IMG/VR virus record: IMGVR_UViG_3300018049_000144
Location: 1-24,014 of that record
DNA: 24,014 nt
Reading direction: 5' to 3' (one strand)
Origin: a virus
Part shown: positions 7,093-14,739 of the stretch, in pieces
Numbering within the stretch: position 1 is the first letter of the stretch
Layout: every line of letters starts with the position of its first letter
Notes under the pieces: generated by a model
What the model was told of the DNA's origin: nothing
The model's input: the letters and a program-made list of their open reading frames with translations, nothing else
Database searches by the model: none
Made by a program: the position numbers and the translations under genes

Positions 7093-7587
7093 AACCATAA
7101 ATCTGCGAAATCCAATTGCAGTAGATAAAGGTCTTTCTCCAATTGTTACTTGGTTTTTATCATTTCCACTTATAATAACAACATATTCTTTATTATCTCT
7201 TTTTCTCATTTCTAAGAAAAACCCAACATGACCTTGCCAGTCTTCACCATCTTCTCTTGGGAAAACTATAATATCTCCTTGAGTTAAATCTTGAGGAAGA
7301 ATTTGTTGGCCATATTGTAAAAAGCTTCTTGCAAGTAAAGATGTTTCAGGATCAATAATTTCAGTACCCCAATATCCTGATTGTTGTAAAACTGAATTCA
7401 TAAATGCTGCACACCAAGGTGTAACAAATGGATCGACATTAAGAAATTTTTTTAGTTCTTTTCTATGCGTTTTTTCATTATATCCAATATACATATAACT
7501 ATTCGAAATAAAAGGATGAACGTAATCAGCCGCGGCTGAAGTACTTAGTGCTAGTGCACCTACTGTAAAAAAAGTAATTTTTTTCAT
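7084..7587 (-). CDS. Secreted NlpC/P60-like (TIGR02594) cell-wall hydrolase, probable endolysin
   Basis: A 167-residue protein with a signal-like N-terminus (basic MKK, hydrophobic 5-15, A-A-A near 18-20). The core reads TPWCAAFMNSVL (56-67), SLLARSFLQYG (83-93), QGDIIVFPR (103-111), GHVGFFLE (119-126) and ISGND (139-143), which is the TIGR02594 family pattern with catalytic Cys59 and His120. A Sec signal on a phage lysin suggests export without, or in addition to, a holin. The only minus-strand gene in the left 20 kb. No clear ribosome site was found before the ATG. Confidence 0.8.
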   Translation of the reverse strand: MKKITFFTVGALALSTSAAADYVHPFISNSYMYIGYNEKTHRKELKKFLNVDPFVTPWCAAFMNSVLQQSGYWGTEIIDPETSLLARSFLQYGQQILPQDLTQGDIIVFPREDGEDWQGHVGFFLEMRKRDNKEYVVIISGNDKNQVTIGERPLSTAIGFRRFMVLD

Positions 7588-7594
7588 TTTATGG

Positions 7595-7623
7595 TGTACA
7601 TTTGAATAGAACTATGGTAGTAT
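7595..7623 (+). promoter_or_regulatory. Early sigma70-like promoter P2
   Basis: TGTACA (7595-7600), 17-bp spacer ending in ACTATGG, and TAGTAT (7618-7623). It stands between the divergent hydrolase gene and the glycine-zipper gene, and would produce a short leader with AAGGAG before ATG 7650. Confidence 0.78.
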
Positions 7624-7649
7624 ATATAAAATCTTTAAGGAGTCAGACT

Positions 7650-8120
7650 ATGAAAAAACTTATTCTCGCAATTGCATTGATTGGCATTGGTAGCACAACA
7701 TTTGCTACATGCGCTCAAGCTGCAACTCGTCCAGCAAAAGTTGTGTTTGTTGAAACAGAAAGAGTTTACGAAAATGTTTATGTTGAAAAAGAAGTTTGTA
7801 CACGTGAAAGAATTGAATATACTACACCAAGCGGCGATGTTCTTGGAGGCCTAATTATTGGTGGAATCCTTGGTAAAATCATCACAGGTGATGATGGAGG
7901 TGCTGCTGTAGGTGCTGTACTTGGTGCAGGTATTGAAGGTAATAAAAGAAAACATGTAGGTCATGGGTACGAAACTAAATGTGAAATTGTAGTTGAACCT
8001 GTTAAACGTGAAATCAATATGTATGTCGTCCATTGGAAATATAAAGGAAAGCGTGGATATTTCTTTACAGAAAAGAAACACTACGTAGGCCATACTATTC
8101 ACGTTGATGTAGGCCACTAA
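7650..8120 (+). CDS. Exported glycine-zipper (17-kDa surface antigen-like) protein
   Basis: ATG 7650 is chosen over the upstream in-frame ATG 7602 because AAGGAG lies 7 nt before it and 7602 falls inside the promoter spacer. The 156-residue product has a signal peptide (MKKLILAIALIGIG), a glycine zipper 2TM-type segment (GGLIIGGILGKIITG, then GGAAVGAVLGAGIEG, about 66-97) and four Cys in total. This resembles the rickettsial 17-kDa antigen and enterobacterial SlyB families, which sit in the outer membrane. FATC is a poor lipobox. Likely role: altering the host envelope; not proven. Confidence 0.75.
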   Translation: MKKLILAIALIGIGSTTFATCAQAATRPAKVVFVETERVYENVYVEKEVCTRERIEYTTPSGDVLGGLIIGGILGKIITGDDGGAAVGAVLGAGIEGNKRKHVGHGYETKCEIVVEPVKREINMYVVHWKYKGKRGYFFTEKKHYVGHTIHVDVGH

Positions 8121-8761
8121 TGGTATTTAAATTAAGTGGTGATTTAAATAGATGGGGCATAGGAAAAATCGGGAATGGTTTAGTTCATCCAGACAAAACT
8201 AGATTTTGGTTAGATATTCCAAAAAATGCATCACAAACTACAATTCATGGATTAACTAATCGTCATAAAAATGATGGAAAATGGCAACCAATTAATTCAT
8301 CAAACTTTAATGTTAATAAAACTCACAAATATTTAATTGTTAGAGATCCGATCCAGAGATGGGTTGGATCTTCAGTAGAATTAGCATGGCATTTTCATAA
8401 ACATAAATCAGAGGGAGATTTTTTTGCACAAAAAAATTTAAGAGAATGGTATGATATGCACGCACAGCCTGATCTTCACCACTTACCGCAATGGGTATGG
8501 GCAAGATATTTAGACTTATATAATGGTACAACTTTTATTATAATGGACGATAAAGATATTAAATTAAAATTAAAAAAAGCATTTCCAGATTATGATTTTG
8601 ATATAAATGTAAATTATACTGAAGATAGTGAATTTAAGAAGAAAATGAAATATCGTATTATGGATGAGTTCATGACTGATCCTATATTTGTAGATAAGTT
8701 AAAAGATTATTACGCTGAAGACTACGATTTACTTGAACTAGCACATAAAAATCAGTTATAG
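8120..8761 (+). CDS. Sulfotransferase-family protein, second intact copy
   Basis: A 213-residue protein with FWLDIPKNASQTTIHGL (29-45) as the 5'-phosphosulfate loop of the Sulfotransfer_2 type and KYLIVRDPIQRWVGSSVE (70-87) as the 3'-phosphate site. TFIIMDDKDI further on corresponds to the conserved strand before the C-terminal helices. It shares one base with the preceding stop (TAATG), so it is coupled to the glycine-zipper gene. It is not closely similar to the copy at 6490. Confidence 0.75.
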   Translation: MVFKLSGDLNRWGIGKIGNGLVHPDKTRFWLDIPKNASQTTIHGLTNRHKNDGKWQPINSSNFNVNKTHKYLIVRDPIQRWVGSSVELAWHFHKHKSEGDFFAQKNLREWYDMHAQPDLHHLPQWVWARYLDLYNGTTFIIMDDKDIKLKLKKAFPDYDFDINVNYTEDSEFKKKMKYRIMDEFMTDPIFVDKLKDYYAEDYDLLELAHKNQL

Positions 8762-8776
8762 ATATAGAGGTAACAT

Positions 8777-8872
8777 ATGGTTGATAGTAACGATGAAGAT
8801 CCAGAACCAATACGGTATTATGAATGGATGCTTTGGAAATTGAGACAAGAGCGGAAAGAAAATGACAAATAA
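8777..8872 (+). CDS. 31-residue peptide directly upstream of the radical SAM gene
   Basis: ATG 8777 (AGAGG 7-11 nt upstream) to TAA 8872. The peptide is acidic at the start, then aromatic (RYYEWMLWKL), then basic. The radical SAM gene begins inside it with an 11-nt overlap. It may be only a translation-coupling leader or a small protein; a modified-peptide precursor is possible but unproven. Confidence 0.55.
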   Translation: MVDSNDEDPEPIRYYEWMLWKLRQERKENDK

Positions 8873-9710
8873 AAGATATAAAGATTTCTATGACGACAAT
8901 AATTTGTGGATGTGGTTAGATATATGTACAAACTGTAATGCAGGATGTCCCGAATGTCACAGAACAGATTGGGAAGGTGGAGGCCTAGGAAAGCAAGAAT
9001 GGCTTCCTCTTGTTAGTTGGACCTTTGCACAATTTAAAAAGGTTTATCCTCCTGAGTTTATTAAAAGAGTAAAAGAGTGGGATATTTGTGGAACGTGGGG
9101 AGACCCTGCAATGTGTAAAGATCTATATGAAATTGCAGAATATATTATTACACATCGTCCTAATGTTAAATTAAGCATTGATACAAATGGTAGTATTAGG
9201 TCTAAAGCCTGGTGGAGAAAACTTGGTGAATTATCTAAACTTATGCCAATAGATGAAGGTGTAAGACCTATTAGAGTTGATTGGGCAATCGAAGGCATCA
9301 ATCAAGAAATGCATCAAGCGTATCGTAGAAAAACTCACTTAAATAAAGTGCTAGGAAATATGCAAGCTTTTGTTGAAGGTGGTGGTTATGCAACAGCTAT
9401 GGTGGTTGTTCATAAACATAATCAAAACTATTTGCAAGAAATTAAAGATTTAGCAATGTCTTATGGTGCAACCGAAGCCTGGTTTACAGAATCAAATCGT
9501 TTTTATAATGGTCCTATTTTCCATTTTAAAGATGAACATGGTAATGATGCTACATTAGAACAAGCTGGTGGTGACTATTATAAACCTAATCCTGTTAGAC
9601 CACCTCAAGCGGATTGGAAAACAAGAGTAGAAAAACAAGCCTGGTTTAAAGAAGCACAAGAGGGCGTAGATGAAATAGAGGAATTTGAAGATGAAGACAA
9701 CTTGTATTGA
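8862..9710 (+). CDS. Radical SAM enzyme
   Basis: A 282-residue protein with the radical SAM cluster motif C-N-A-G-C-P-E-C (Cys25, Cys29, Cys32) preceded by another Cys22, then GTWGDPAM (77-84) in the place of the GGE-type motif, LSIDTNGS (104-111) and VDWAIEG. This is the core of a partial TIM barrel that cleaves S-adenosylmethionine to a 5'-deoxyadenosyl radical. It lacks the C-terminal cluster domain, which seems to be encoded by the next gene in another frame. The acidic tail (EEFEDEDNLY) overlaps that gene. Confidence 0.85.
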   Translation: MTNKRYKDFYDDNNLWMWLDICTNCNAGCPECHRTDWEGGGLGKQEWLPLVSWTFAQFKKVYPPEFIKRVKEWDICGTWGDPAMCKDLYEIAEYIITHRPNVKLSIDTNGSIRSKAWWRKLGELSKLMPIDEGVRPIRVDWAIEGINQEMHQAYRRKTHLNKVLGNMQAFVEGGGYATAMVVVHKHNQNYLQEIKDLAMSYGATEAWFTESNRFYNGPIFHFKDEHGNDATLEQAGGDYYKPNPVRPPQADWKTRVEKQAWFKEAQEGVDEIEEFEDEDNLY

Positions 9711-10098
9711 ATGTAGTTGGCAAAATGAAGGAAAAATTTTAATTAATCCTGATGGCCAAGTTTTTCCTTGCTGTTATCTTGCCAATAAGACATATAAAGC
9801 TGATCAGCATGGTGCAGCATTTGCTACTATGGAAGAAAAATCTGAAGAATGGGGCAATTGGTTTTGGAAAGAAAAGTCTGATGCGATTATGAGAAAATAC
9901 ATAGAGCATAAAGACGATTTAAACGTATTTAATAAACCAATGGAAGAAATTGTAAATCACCCTTGGTTTACAGAATGGCTGCCTGAGTCATGGGAAGAAG
10001 AAGAAACACGTAATGAAATTTGTGTTACGTTTTGTGAAGTTCCTGTAGATGAAGAAGAGAAAAAAGAATTCTTTGAAAAGTATACAAATTCATCATGA
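9691..10098 (+). CDS. SPASM-like iron-sulfur protein, partner of the radical SAM enzyme
   Basis: A 135-residue protein starting TTCIECSWQ, then ILINPDGQVFPCCYLANK and, near the end, ICVTFCEVP. C-x2-C, the DGxVxPCC block and the distal C-x3-C make a SPASM/twitch-type auxiliary cluster domain, which in most enzymes is fused to the radical SAM core. ATG 9691 is preferred over TTG 9685, because AGAGGAA lies 7 nt before it. It overlaps the radical SAM gene by 20 nt in the +1 frame. It ends overlapping the carbamoyltransferase start by 4 nt. Confidence 0.75.
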   Translation: MKTTCIECSWQNEGKILINPDGQVFPCCYLANKTYKADQHGAAFATMEEKSEEWGNWFWKEKSDAIMRKYIEHKDDLNVFNKPMEEIVNHPWFTEWLPESWEEEETRNEICVTFCEVPVDEEEKKEFFEKYTNSS

Positions 10099-11456
10099 CA
10101 TTAATTGTTGGCATAAGTGAGGGATTTCACGATGCCGGCCATTGCGTGATTAAAAATGGAAGAATTATTAAGGCTGAGCATTCTGAAAGATTTACTCGTA
10201 AAAAAAATGATAGATGGTTATCTGATAACTCTGCAACAGATATTTGCAGAGCAGACTTAGTTGCTTTTTATGAAAAACCTTGGCTAAAAAAGACTCGGCA
10301 GTTTTATGCTGGACAAGGCTGGAAGAAAACTCATACAAAATATGATATTTGTTTTCCTCATCATATGTCTCATGCCGCAGCTGGATTCTATACATCGACA
10401 TTTGATGAATGCGATATTTTAGTAGTTGATGCCATTGGTGAATGGGATACTATTTCTATCTGGAAAGCCTGGATGGATGGCGATATACCAAAAATGAAAA
10501 AGACCAAGAGTTGGAAGTATCCATATTCTCTTGGTCTTTTTTATTCTGCGGTAACACAAAGAATTGGACTTAAACCGCAAGAAGATGAATATATTACAAT
10601 GGGTATGGCAGCTTATGGTTCTCCTAAACATGTCACAGCCTTGCAACCTTATATGGAATCTAACTGCCATAAAGGTATTGGCAATGCAATTCCAGAAGCA
10701 AAAGATGAAGATCTTGCAGCCTCTGCCCAATTTTGCATTGAAAGAGAAATATTACATATAATAGACAAATATTGTTCTCATAAAAATTTAGTGTTTATGG
10801 GAGGTGTGGCTCTTAATTGTGTTTTAAATACTAAGATAGCTGAACGTGGAAAAAATATGTGGATTATGCCTAATCCTGGTGACTGTGGATCCTCTCTTGG
10901 CGCTGCAGCATTAGCATATGGTAAAAAATTAAAATGGAGGCACCCATATCTTGGTACAGACATACGAAGAGAAATCAATCCTACAGAAGTTGTTGAACAT
11001 TTGCTTAAGCATTCTTATTGCGGTGTTGCAAACGGTCGTGCAGAGTTTGGCCCTCGCGCTCTTGGCAATCGTAGCTTGCTTGCTGATCCTAGACGAGATA
11101 TTAAAGACACAGTTAACCAAATTAAACGTCGACAAAAGTTTCGACCCTTTGCACCCGCAATCATGGAAGAATATGCTGACGAATATTTTGAAGGACCGAT
11201 GAATGAGTATATGCAGTTTGTAGCAAAAGCTAAACATGATTATTCTTCAGTAACACATGTAGACGGTACAGCAAGAGTACAAATTGTAAGAAAGAATTGT
11301 ATGTCACCACTAAGAATTATTTTAGAAGAATGGATGGATAAAACAGGTGTTCCTATGTTATTAAATACAAGTCTTAATATTAAAGGACAGCCTATGGTAG
11401 ATACATGGGAACACGCGAAACAATTCGAGGAGCATTATAATGTTAAAGTCTTCTAA
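10095..11456 (+). CDS. NodU/CmcH-family carbamoyltransferase
   Basis: A 453-residue protein with HHMSHAAAGFY (89-99), VVDAIGEWDT (110-119), GLFYSAVTQRIG (147-158), FMGGVALNCVLN (234-245), GRAEFGPRALGNRS (314-327) and KFRPFAP (348-354). These are the motifs of TobZ/NodU/CmcH enzymes, which make carbamoyl-adenylate from carbamoyl phosphate and ATP and move the carbamoyl group to a hydroxyl. It is shorter than the approximately 570 residues of many relatives. Known acceptors in the family include sugars, cephems and, in some phages, 5-hydroxymethylcytosine in DNA. The acceptor here is unknown. It overlaps the next gene by 17 nt. Confidence 0.88.
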   Translation: MTLIVGISEGFHDAGHCVIKNGRIIKAEHSERFTRKKNDRWLSDNSATDICRADLVAFYEKPWLKKTRQFYAGQGWKKTHTKYDICFPHHMSHAAAGFYTSTFDECDILVVDAIGEWDTISIWKAWMDGDIPKMKKTKSWKYPYSLGLFYSAVTQRIGLKPQEDEYITMGMAAYGSPKHVTALQPYMESNCHKGIGNAIPEAKDEDLAASAQFCIEREILHIIDKYCSHKNLVFMGGVALNCVLNTKIAERGKNMWIMPNPGDCGSSLGAAALAYGKKLKWRHPYLGTDIRREINPTEVVEHLLKHSYCGVANGRAEFGPRALGNRSLLADPRRDIKDTVNQIKRRQKFRPFAPAIMEEYADEYFEGPMNEYMQFVAKAKHDYSSVTHVDGTARVQIVRKNCMSPLRIILEEWMDKTGVPMLLNTSLNIKGQPMVDTWEHAKQFEEHYNVKVF

Positions 11457-12273
11457 AATATTATTTGCTTCTGGTTGTAGTTTTACACAAGAAGGTTGGA
11501 CAATTACAGAAGCAAATTATATGAAAGATTATCCAACAGGACCACATCCAATGTGGCCTGAAATCTTAGGAAATAAAATGAATTTAAAGGTTGTCAATCA
11601 CGGTCGTGGTGGGCATGGTAATGATTACATTATGCAAGACAGCATAAAATTTATTCTTGACAATTATAAGAATATAGAATTAGTTTGTATTCAATGGTCA
11701 CAATTAACTAGAATGTGGGTTTATGATATGAATTATTTTAATCCTTCAGTCTGGTTAAATGAAGAATATCGTAAATATGGAAGACCTGAATGGGAAGAAG
11801 ATGATTTTAATGGCTTTCCAAATATTTTTGGTGATAGATTTAAAGCTTCTACAAAATTAATGAAATTTGTTATAAGAGATCCGTATACTGTTGTAGATTT
11901 ATTTAAAAAGTATCTTAGAGAAATATACACACTTCAAAAATTATGTGAAGAATTAAATGTGAAATATATTATGGGTCAAGGGTTTACTTCTCATCAGTTA
12001 GATCAATGGAAATTAGTTAATCCTGATTTGGATTGGAAAGAAGTTTTAAGTTGCTTAGTTGGACAACCAGAGTTTCATTTAATTAATAAGAAAACATTTA
12101 TGGGTTGGCCTTGTCTTCCTGAGCTTGGTGGTATAACAATGACAGATCATCATCCAGAATTTTCGCCTATTCCAAAAAATAGAATAAATCCTATAGATCC
12201 ACATCCAAGCGCTTATGGCCAAAAACTTTTAGCTGAGCAATTTCATAGCAAATATGTAGAGTTATACGGATGA
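11440..12273 (+). CDS. SGNH-hydrolase-like protein
   Basis: A 277-residue protein with ASGCSFTQ (10-17), NHGRGGHGND (53-62), IQWSQLTR (84-91) and IDPHPSAYGQKLLA (252-265). The Ser in GCSFT, the Gly and Asn of the second block and the D-x2-H-like final block match the SGNH order, seen in esterases and in domains that acetylate or deacetylate glycans. It follows the carbamoyltransferase with overlap, so it likely acts on the same product. Substrate not shown. Confidence 0.7.
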   Translation: MLKSSKILFASGCSFTQEGWTITEANYMKDYPTGPHPMWPEILGNKMNLKVVNHGRGGHGNDYIMQDSIKFILDNYKNIELVCIQWSQLTRMWVYDMNYFNPSVWLNEEYRKYGRPEWEEDDFNGFPNIFGDRFKASTKLMKFVIRDPYTVVDLFKKYLREIYTLQKLCEELNVKYIMGQGFTSHQLDQWKLVNPDLDWKEVLSCLVGQPEFHLINKKTFMGWPCLPELGGITMTDHHPEFSPIPKNRINPIDPHPSAYGQKLLAEQFHSKYVELYG

Positions 12274-13220
12274 CTTATGTTTTATTTAGTGGTTGTAGTT
12301 TCACCGCAGAATCATATTACTGGCACCAATTTATAAGAACGCCTGAAGAAAATTTATTACATGATTATCACAGAGGTTTAAACCTCTTTCCAGCCTGGCC
12401 TGAAATTTTAACAAATCAGCTTAATAAAAAGACAGGCAGTAATCATGAATGTGTTAATGTTGCTGTGTCTGGAGATAGCAATCAACAAGCTATTAGAAAT
12501 ATATTTACTTATCTTGAAACTCATGAAAAACCAGAAGCAATAGTCATAGGTCTTACTGAATGGACAAGATTTGTAGATTATTATGGTAATGCTATAACTT
12601 GTTCGCTTGTTAGCCATTTAAGTCAACGAGGATTTTATGATGATCCAGAATCATTTGATGAGCTTGAAGAAATTATCATTGACTATCAACAATCAAGATA
12701 TCAAGGGCATAAACTAAAATCCGCCACTGCGTCTACTATTTTTGGATTTATGGAAGGAAAGCAAGCAAGAAAATACTATCGAGGAGCAATAGAACTGAAT
12801 TTAGATTATTTAGAATATTTAATTCTTTATTGCCGTGTAAATGAAATAAAACTTCTTCTTTGTCAAGTTCTATCTCCTTGGTGGGGTGGTAGTCTAAATC
12901 CAGAAGATTATGAAGAATCCAAAAAGCACATAGGTTATGAGTGTAATAACTTAAAAAATAGAATAAATACTATTGAAAGTTATTTTGATGCAAACTGTAA
13001 ATTTCATACTGAAAAGGAAATAGGATTAGAAAATTCATTAAGATGGAATTCGAATTGTCTGACTAGGAAATGGAAACACTGTCATTCTTTTCATTGTTCT
13101 AATGTTGTGATCCCATCTACTGGTAAACCTGATCCTGGAGATCAACACCCAAATAAAGAAGGACATGAGTATATTGCGAGCCTTATATTTAAAGATTTTA
13201 ATGCATTATTCAATCATTAA
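12270..13220 (+). CDS. SGNH-hydrolase-like protein, paralogue
   Basis: A 316-residue relative of the preceding gene: FSGCSFTAES (6-15), VAVSGDSNQQAIRN in the Gly/Asn position, IGLTEWTRF after it and DPGDQHPNKEGHEYIA near the C-terminus. The two share motif order but little other sequence. The ATG overlaps the upstream TGA by 4 nt. Five genes from the radical SAM gene to here overlap without a gap and must be one operon. Confidence 0.68.
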   Translation: MTYVLFSGCSFTAESYYWHQFIRTPEENLLHDYHRGLNLFPAWPEILTNQLNKKTGSNHECVNVAVSGDSNQQAIRNIFTYLETHEKPEAIVIGLTEWTRFVDYYGNAITCSLVSHLSQRGFYDDPESFDELEEIIIDYQQSRYQGHKLKSATASTIFGFMEGKQARKYYRGAIELNLDYLEYLILYCRVNEIKLLLCQVLSPWWGGSLNPEDYEESKKHIGYECNNLKNRINTIESYFDANCKFHTEKEIGLENSLRWNSNCLTRKWKHCHSFHCSNVVIPSTGKPDPGDQHPNKEGHEYIASLIFKDFNALFNH

Positions 13221-13233
13221 ATACAAAATTAGA

Positions 13234-13299
13234 ATGAAATTTTTCAAGCCGAAACACGAAGAAAAAACTCACGTGTTTATTTACGAACAGGACGAGTAA
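13234..13299 (+). CDS. Possible 21-residue peptide
   Basis: ATG 13234 to TAA 13299 fills the gap between two genes and ends one base before the next ATG. It has a basic first half (KFFKPKHEEK) and ends VFIYEQDE. There is no clear ribosome site, but the close packing resembles the other mini-genes here. Low confidence. Confidence 0.35.
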   Translation: MKFFKPKHEEKTHVFIYEQDE

Positions 13300-13300
13300 A

Positions 13301-13564
13301 ATGGAAGACATATTTGATTTTGGTTTCACCGCTGTTGATGAAACAGAATTAGAAGCAGTTCAAAAAGCAACAACAGCTGCTACAGAAACTGCAGCTACTG
13401 CCACATCTTATCAAGATAGACTTGATAAATTATACAATGCTGTTACACCTCTTCTTAATAACCTAAAAAAGAATCCAGAAAAAGAATACATTTTATGGCC
13501 GAATCGGTTAGCAAAAGTAGAAGAATTTGAGACACATTTGCAAAAAATTTATAGCGGCAGCTGA
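13301..13564 (+). CDS. Conserved marine T4-like phage hypothetical protein, 87 aa
   Basis: Begins MEDIFDFGFTAVDE, followed by an Ala/Thr-rich helix (23-36) and NNLKKNPEKEYILWPNR (53-69). I recognise this pattern from short conserved proteins of T4-like marine phages, but no function is known to me. No cysteines, no membrane segment. Its stop lies at the edge of the A8CGTAAG element (copy 2). Confidence 0.7.
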   Translation: MEDIFDFGFTAVDETELEAVQKATTAATETAATATSYQDRLDKLYNAVTPLLNNLKKNPEKEYILWPNRLAKVEEFETHLQKIYSGS

Positions 13565-13588
13565 AAAAAAAACGTAAGCGATTGATTT
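13565..13588 (+). promoter_or_regulatory. A8CGTAAG-N3-TTGATTT element upstream of early promoter (copy 2)
   Basis: Same element as at 4668 and 15082 (here with nine A). It begins 51 bp before the -35 box, exactly 10 bp farther than in the other two copies, which keeps it on the same face of the helix. The rest of 13589-13676 holds the promoter and an untranslated leader; no gene is seen there. Confidence 0.55.
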
Positions 13589-13615
13589 CTATCAGTTTTT
13601 AATTGCACTTTTTCC

Positions 13616-13644
13616 TTTACATTACTGTGAAAATAGTGTAGATT
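13616..13644 (+). promoter_or_regulatory. Early sigma70-like promoter P3
   Basis: TTTACA (13616-13621), 17-bp spacer, TAGATT (13639-13644). The -10 region and the following leader (TAGATTAGT then ATATAAGGTAAA) resemble those of P1, but the spacer differs. It drives the gene at 13677, which has a CTGGAG ribosome site. Confidence 0.8.
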
Positions 13645-13676
13645 AGTTATATAAGGTAAAAAAACTGGAGAAAAAA

Positions 13677-13994
13677 ATGCAAATCTTAGTTCAACATCAA
13701 GAATTCGACAACGATACTGGCGAAGTGATTGGTTTCACTGACGTTGCTAAAGTTGATGTCACTGATTTCATTAACCACGGTGTTAATGAACAGCTTGAAT
13801 ATGCATGGCGTTATACAAATAACGTAATGGGTAGCTGGTCTAAAAAAATTGGCGGTGACGCAAATGACGATGTTGAAGTTTTGGTTGAGCGTGAAGATGG
13901 TTTAGGTCTTCGTTCTTCAATGATGGGTGATCGTATGATCGTTGATGGTGTAACTTACAAAGTTGCAATCGCTGGTTTTAAGGAGGTAGCGTAA
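13677..13994 (+). CDS. Conserved phage hypothetical protein, 105 aa
   Basis: First gene after P3. The middle segment LEYAWRYTNNVMGSWSKKIGGDAND (41-65, given by position) followed by GLGLRSSMMGDRM looks like a conserved short protein of marine T4-like phages; the strand-rich ends suggest a small beta fold. Function unknown. One-base overlap (TAATG) with the next gene. Confidence 0.72.
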   Translation: MQILVQHQEFDNDTGEVIGFTDVAKVDVTDFINHGVNEQLEYAWRYTNNVMGSWSKKIGGDANDDVEVLVEREDGLGLRSSMMGDRMIVDGVTYKVAIAGFKEVA

Positions 13995-14350
13995 TGTACA
14001 AAGGTTATCAAGAAAAATTGTTTAGTAACTCATGGGGTGTAAACTCTGGTTTCGAAACTCTTAGAGATCAACTTAACGAGTTGATTCCATTGTCTGGTGC
14101 TTGTGAAAATCCACGGACCAAGAACAAGGCACTTGACAAGTTCCGTAGAGCTCAAAATGCAGCTTACGATCTTTTTAACAATGGTCTTTGCAATAAGCGT
14201 GGTCTCTTCAACCAGATCTATGGATTTGCTCCGACTCAGCGCTGCACTAACTATGCTAGTCGGTTACAGTGGGGTCACTGGGAAGACCGAGTCGAGGAGG
14301 TCCTGACTCCGATCATTATCGCTGCGGCTCGTGAACAGGGGATAAAGTAA
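13994..14350 (+). CDS. Hypothetical early protein, 118 aa
   Basis: A basic, mostly helical protein with NKALDKFRRAQNAAYDLFNN (44-63) and three Cys residues (37, 67, 83). The codon choice is richer in G and C than in its neighbours around 14220-14340. No family recognised. AAGGAGG (13980-13986) in the end of the previous gene serves as a strong ribosome site. Confidence 0.7.
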   Translation: MYKGYQEKLFSNSWGVNSGFETLRDQLNELIPLSGACENPRTKNKALDKFRRAQNAAYDLFNNGLCNKRGLFNQIYGFAPTQRCTNYASRLQWGHWEDRVEEVLTPIIIAAAREQGIK

Positions 14351-14571
14351 TGGAATGGGAAGGAGTAACTTATGATGACCGCCATGGAGGCCCTTTTGAT
14401 CGCGGATCGGCTGATTCGTATTATCGTCGTGGTCCTGATCCTCACTTTTATATTGGGTCAACTTATCAAAGTGATCGCGTAGATGAAGGTGAAATGAGTG
14501 TAGATGAAATTAAAGCATATTATGCTGGCTACATGTATAATGAAAAAGAAGGTGATAAAAAGGAATATTAA
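14350..14571 (+). CDS. Conserved phage hypothetical protein, 73 aa
   Basis: Contains DRHGGPFDRGSADSYYRRG (10-28), a Gly/Arg/Tyr-rich block that I associate with a short conserved family in T4-like and other large phages, followed by YYAGYMYNE. Function unknown. One-base overlap with the upstream stop. Confidence 0.72.
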   Translation: MEWEGVTYDDRHGGPFDRGSADSYYRRGPDPHFYIGSTYQSDRVDEGEMSVDEIKAYYAGYMYNEKEGDKKEY

Positions 14572-14739
14572 ATGTATGATCTTCAAGATGAGATTGAAAA
14601 AGATTTCAATCAATGGGTGAAAGATAACAATTTGTTTGACATCCAAAAGCAAGCTCTACTAAATGCTTATGCCTATGAAAAAGGCTGGGCCCAATCCTCT
14701 GACTCTGGAATGGAAATTGTAGATGAGTTGGACAACTAA
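14572..14739 (+). CDS. Hypothetical protein, 55 aa
   Basis: ATG directly follows the upstream TAA. The product is acidic and helical (LQDEIEKDFNQWVKDN, then ALLNAYAYEKGWAQ). Its last 17 nt overlap the next gene. It is one of a chain of short coupled genes behind P3. No family recognised. Confidence 0.62.
   Translation: MYDLQDEIEKDFNQWVKDNNLFDIQKQALLNAYAYEKGWAQSSDSGMEIVDELDN

Noticed and set aside
7572-7600. Minus-strand promoter using the palindromic TGTACA of P2
   Set aside because: The sequence 17 bp away on the minus strand (TTACTT) is not a usable -10 box.
10929-11237. Minus-strand open frame of about 100 codons within the carbamoyltransferase gene
   Set aside because: The plus strand carries conserved catalytic motifs over the same bases; the antisense product is Cys/Phe-rich with no motif.
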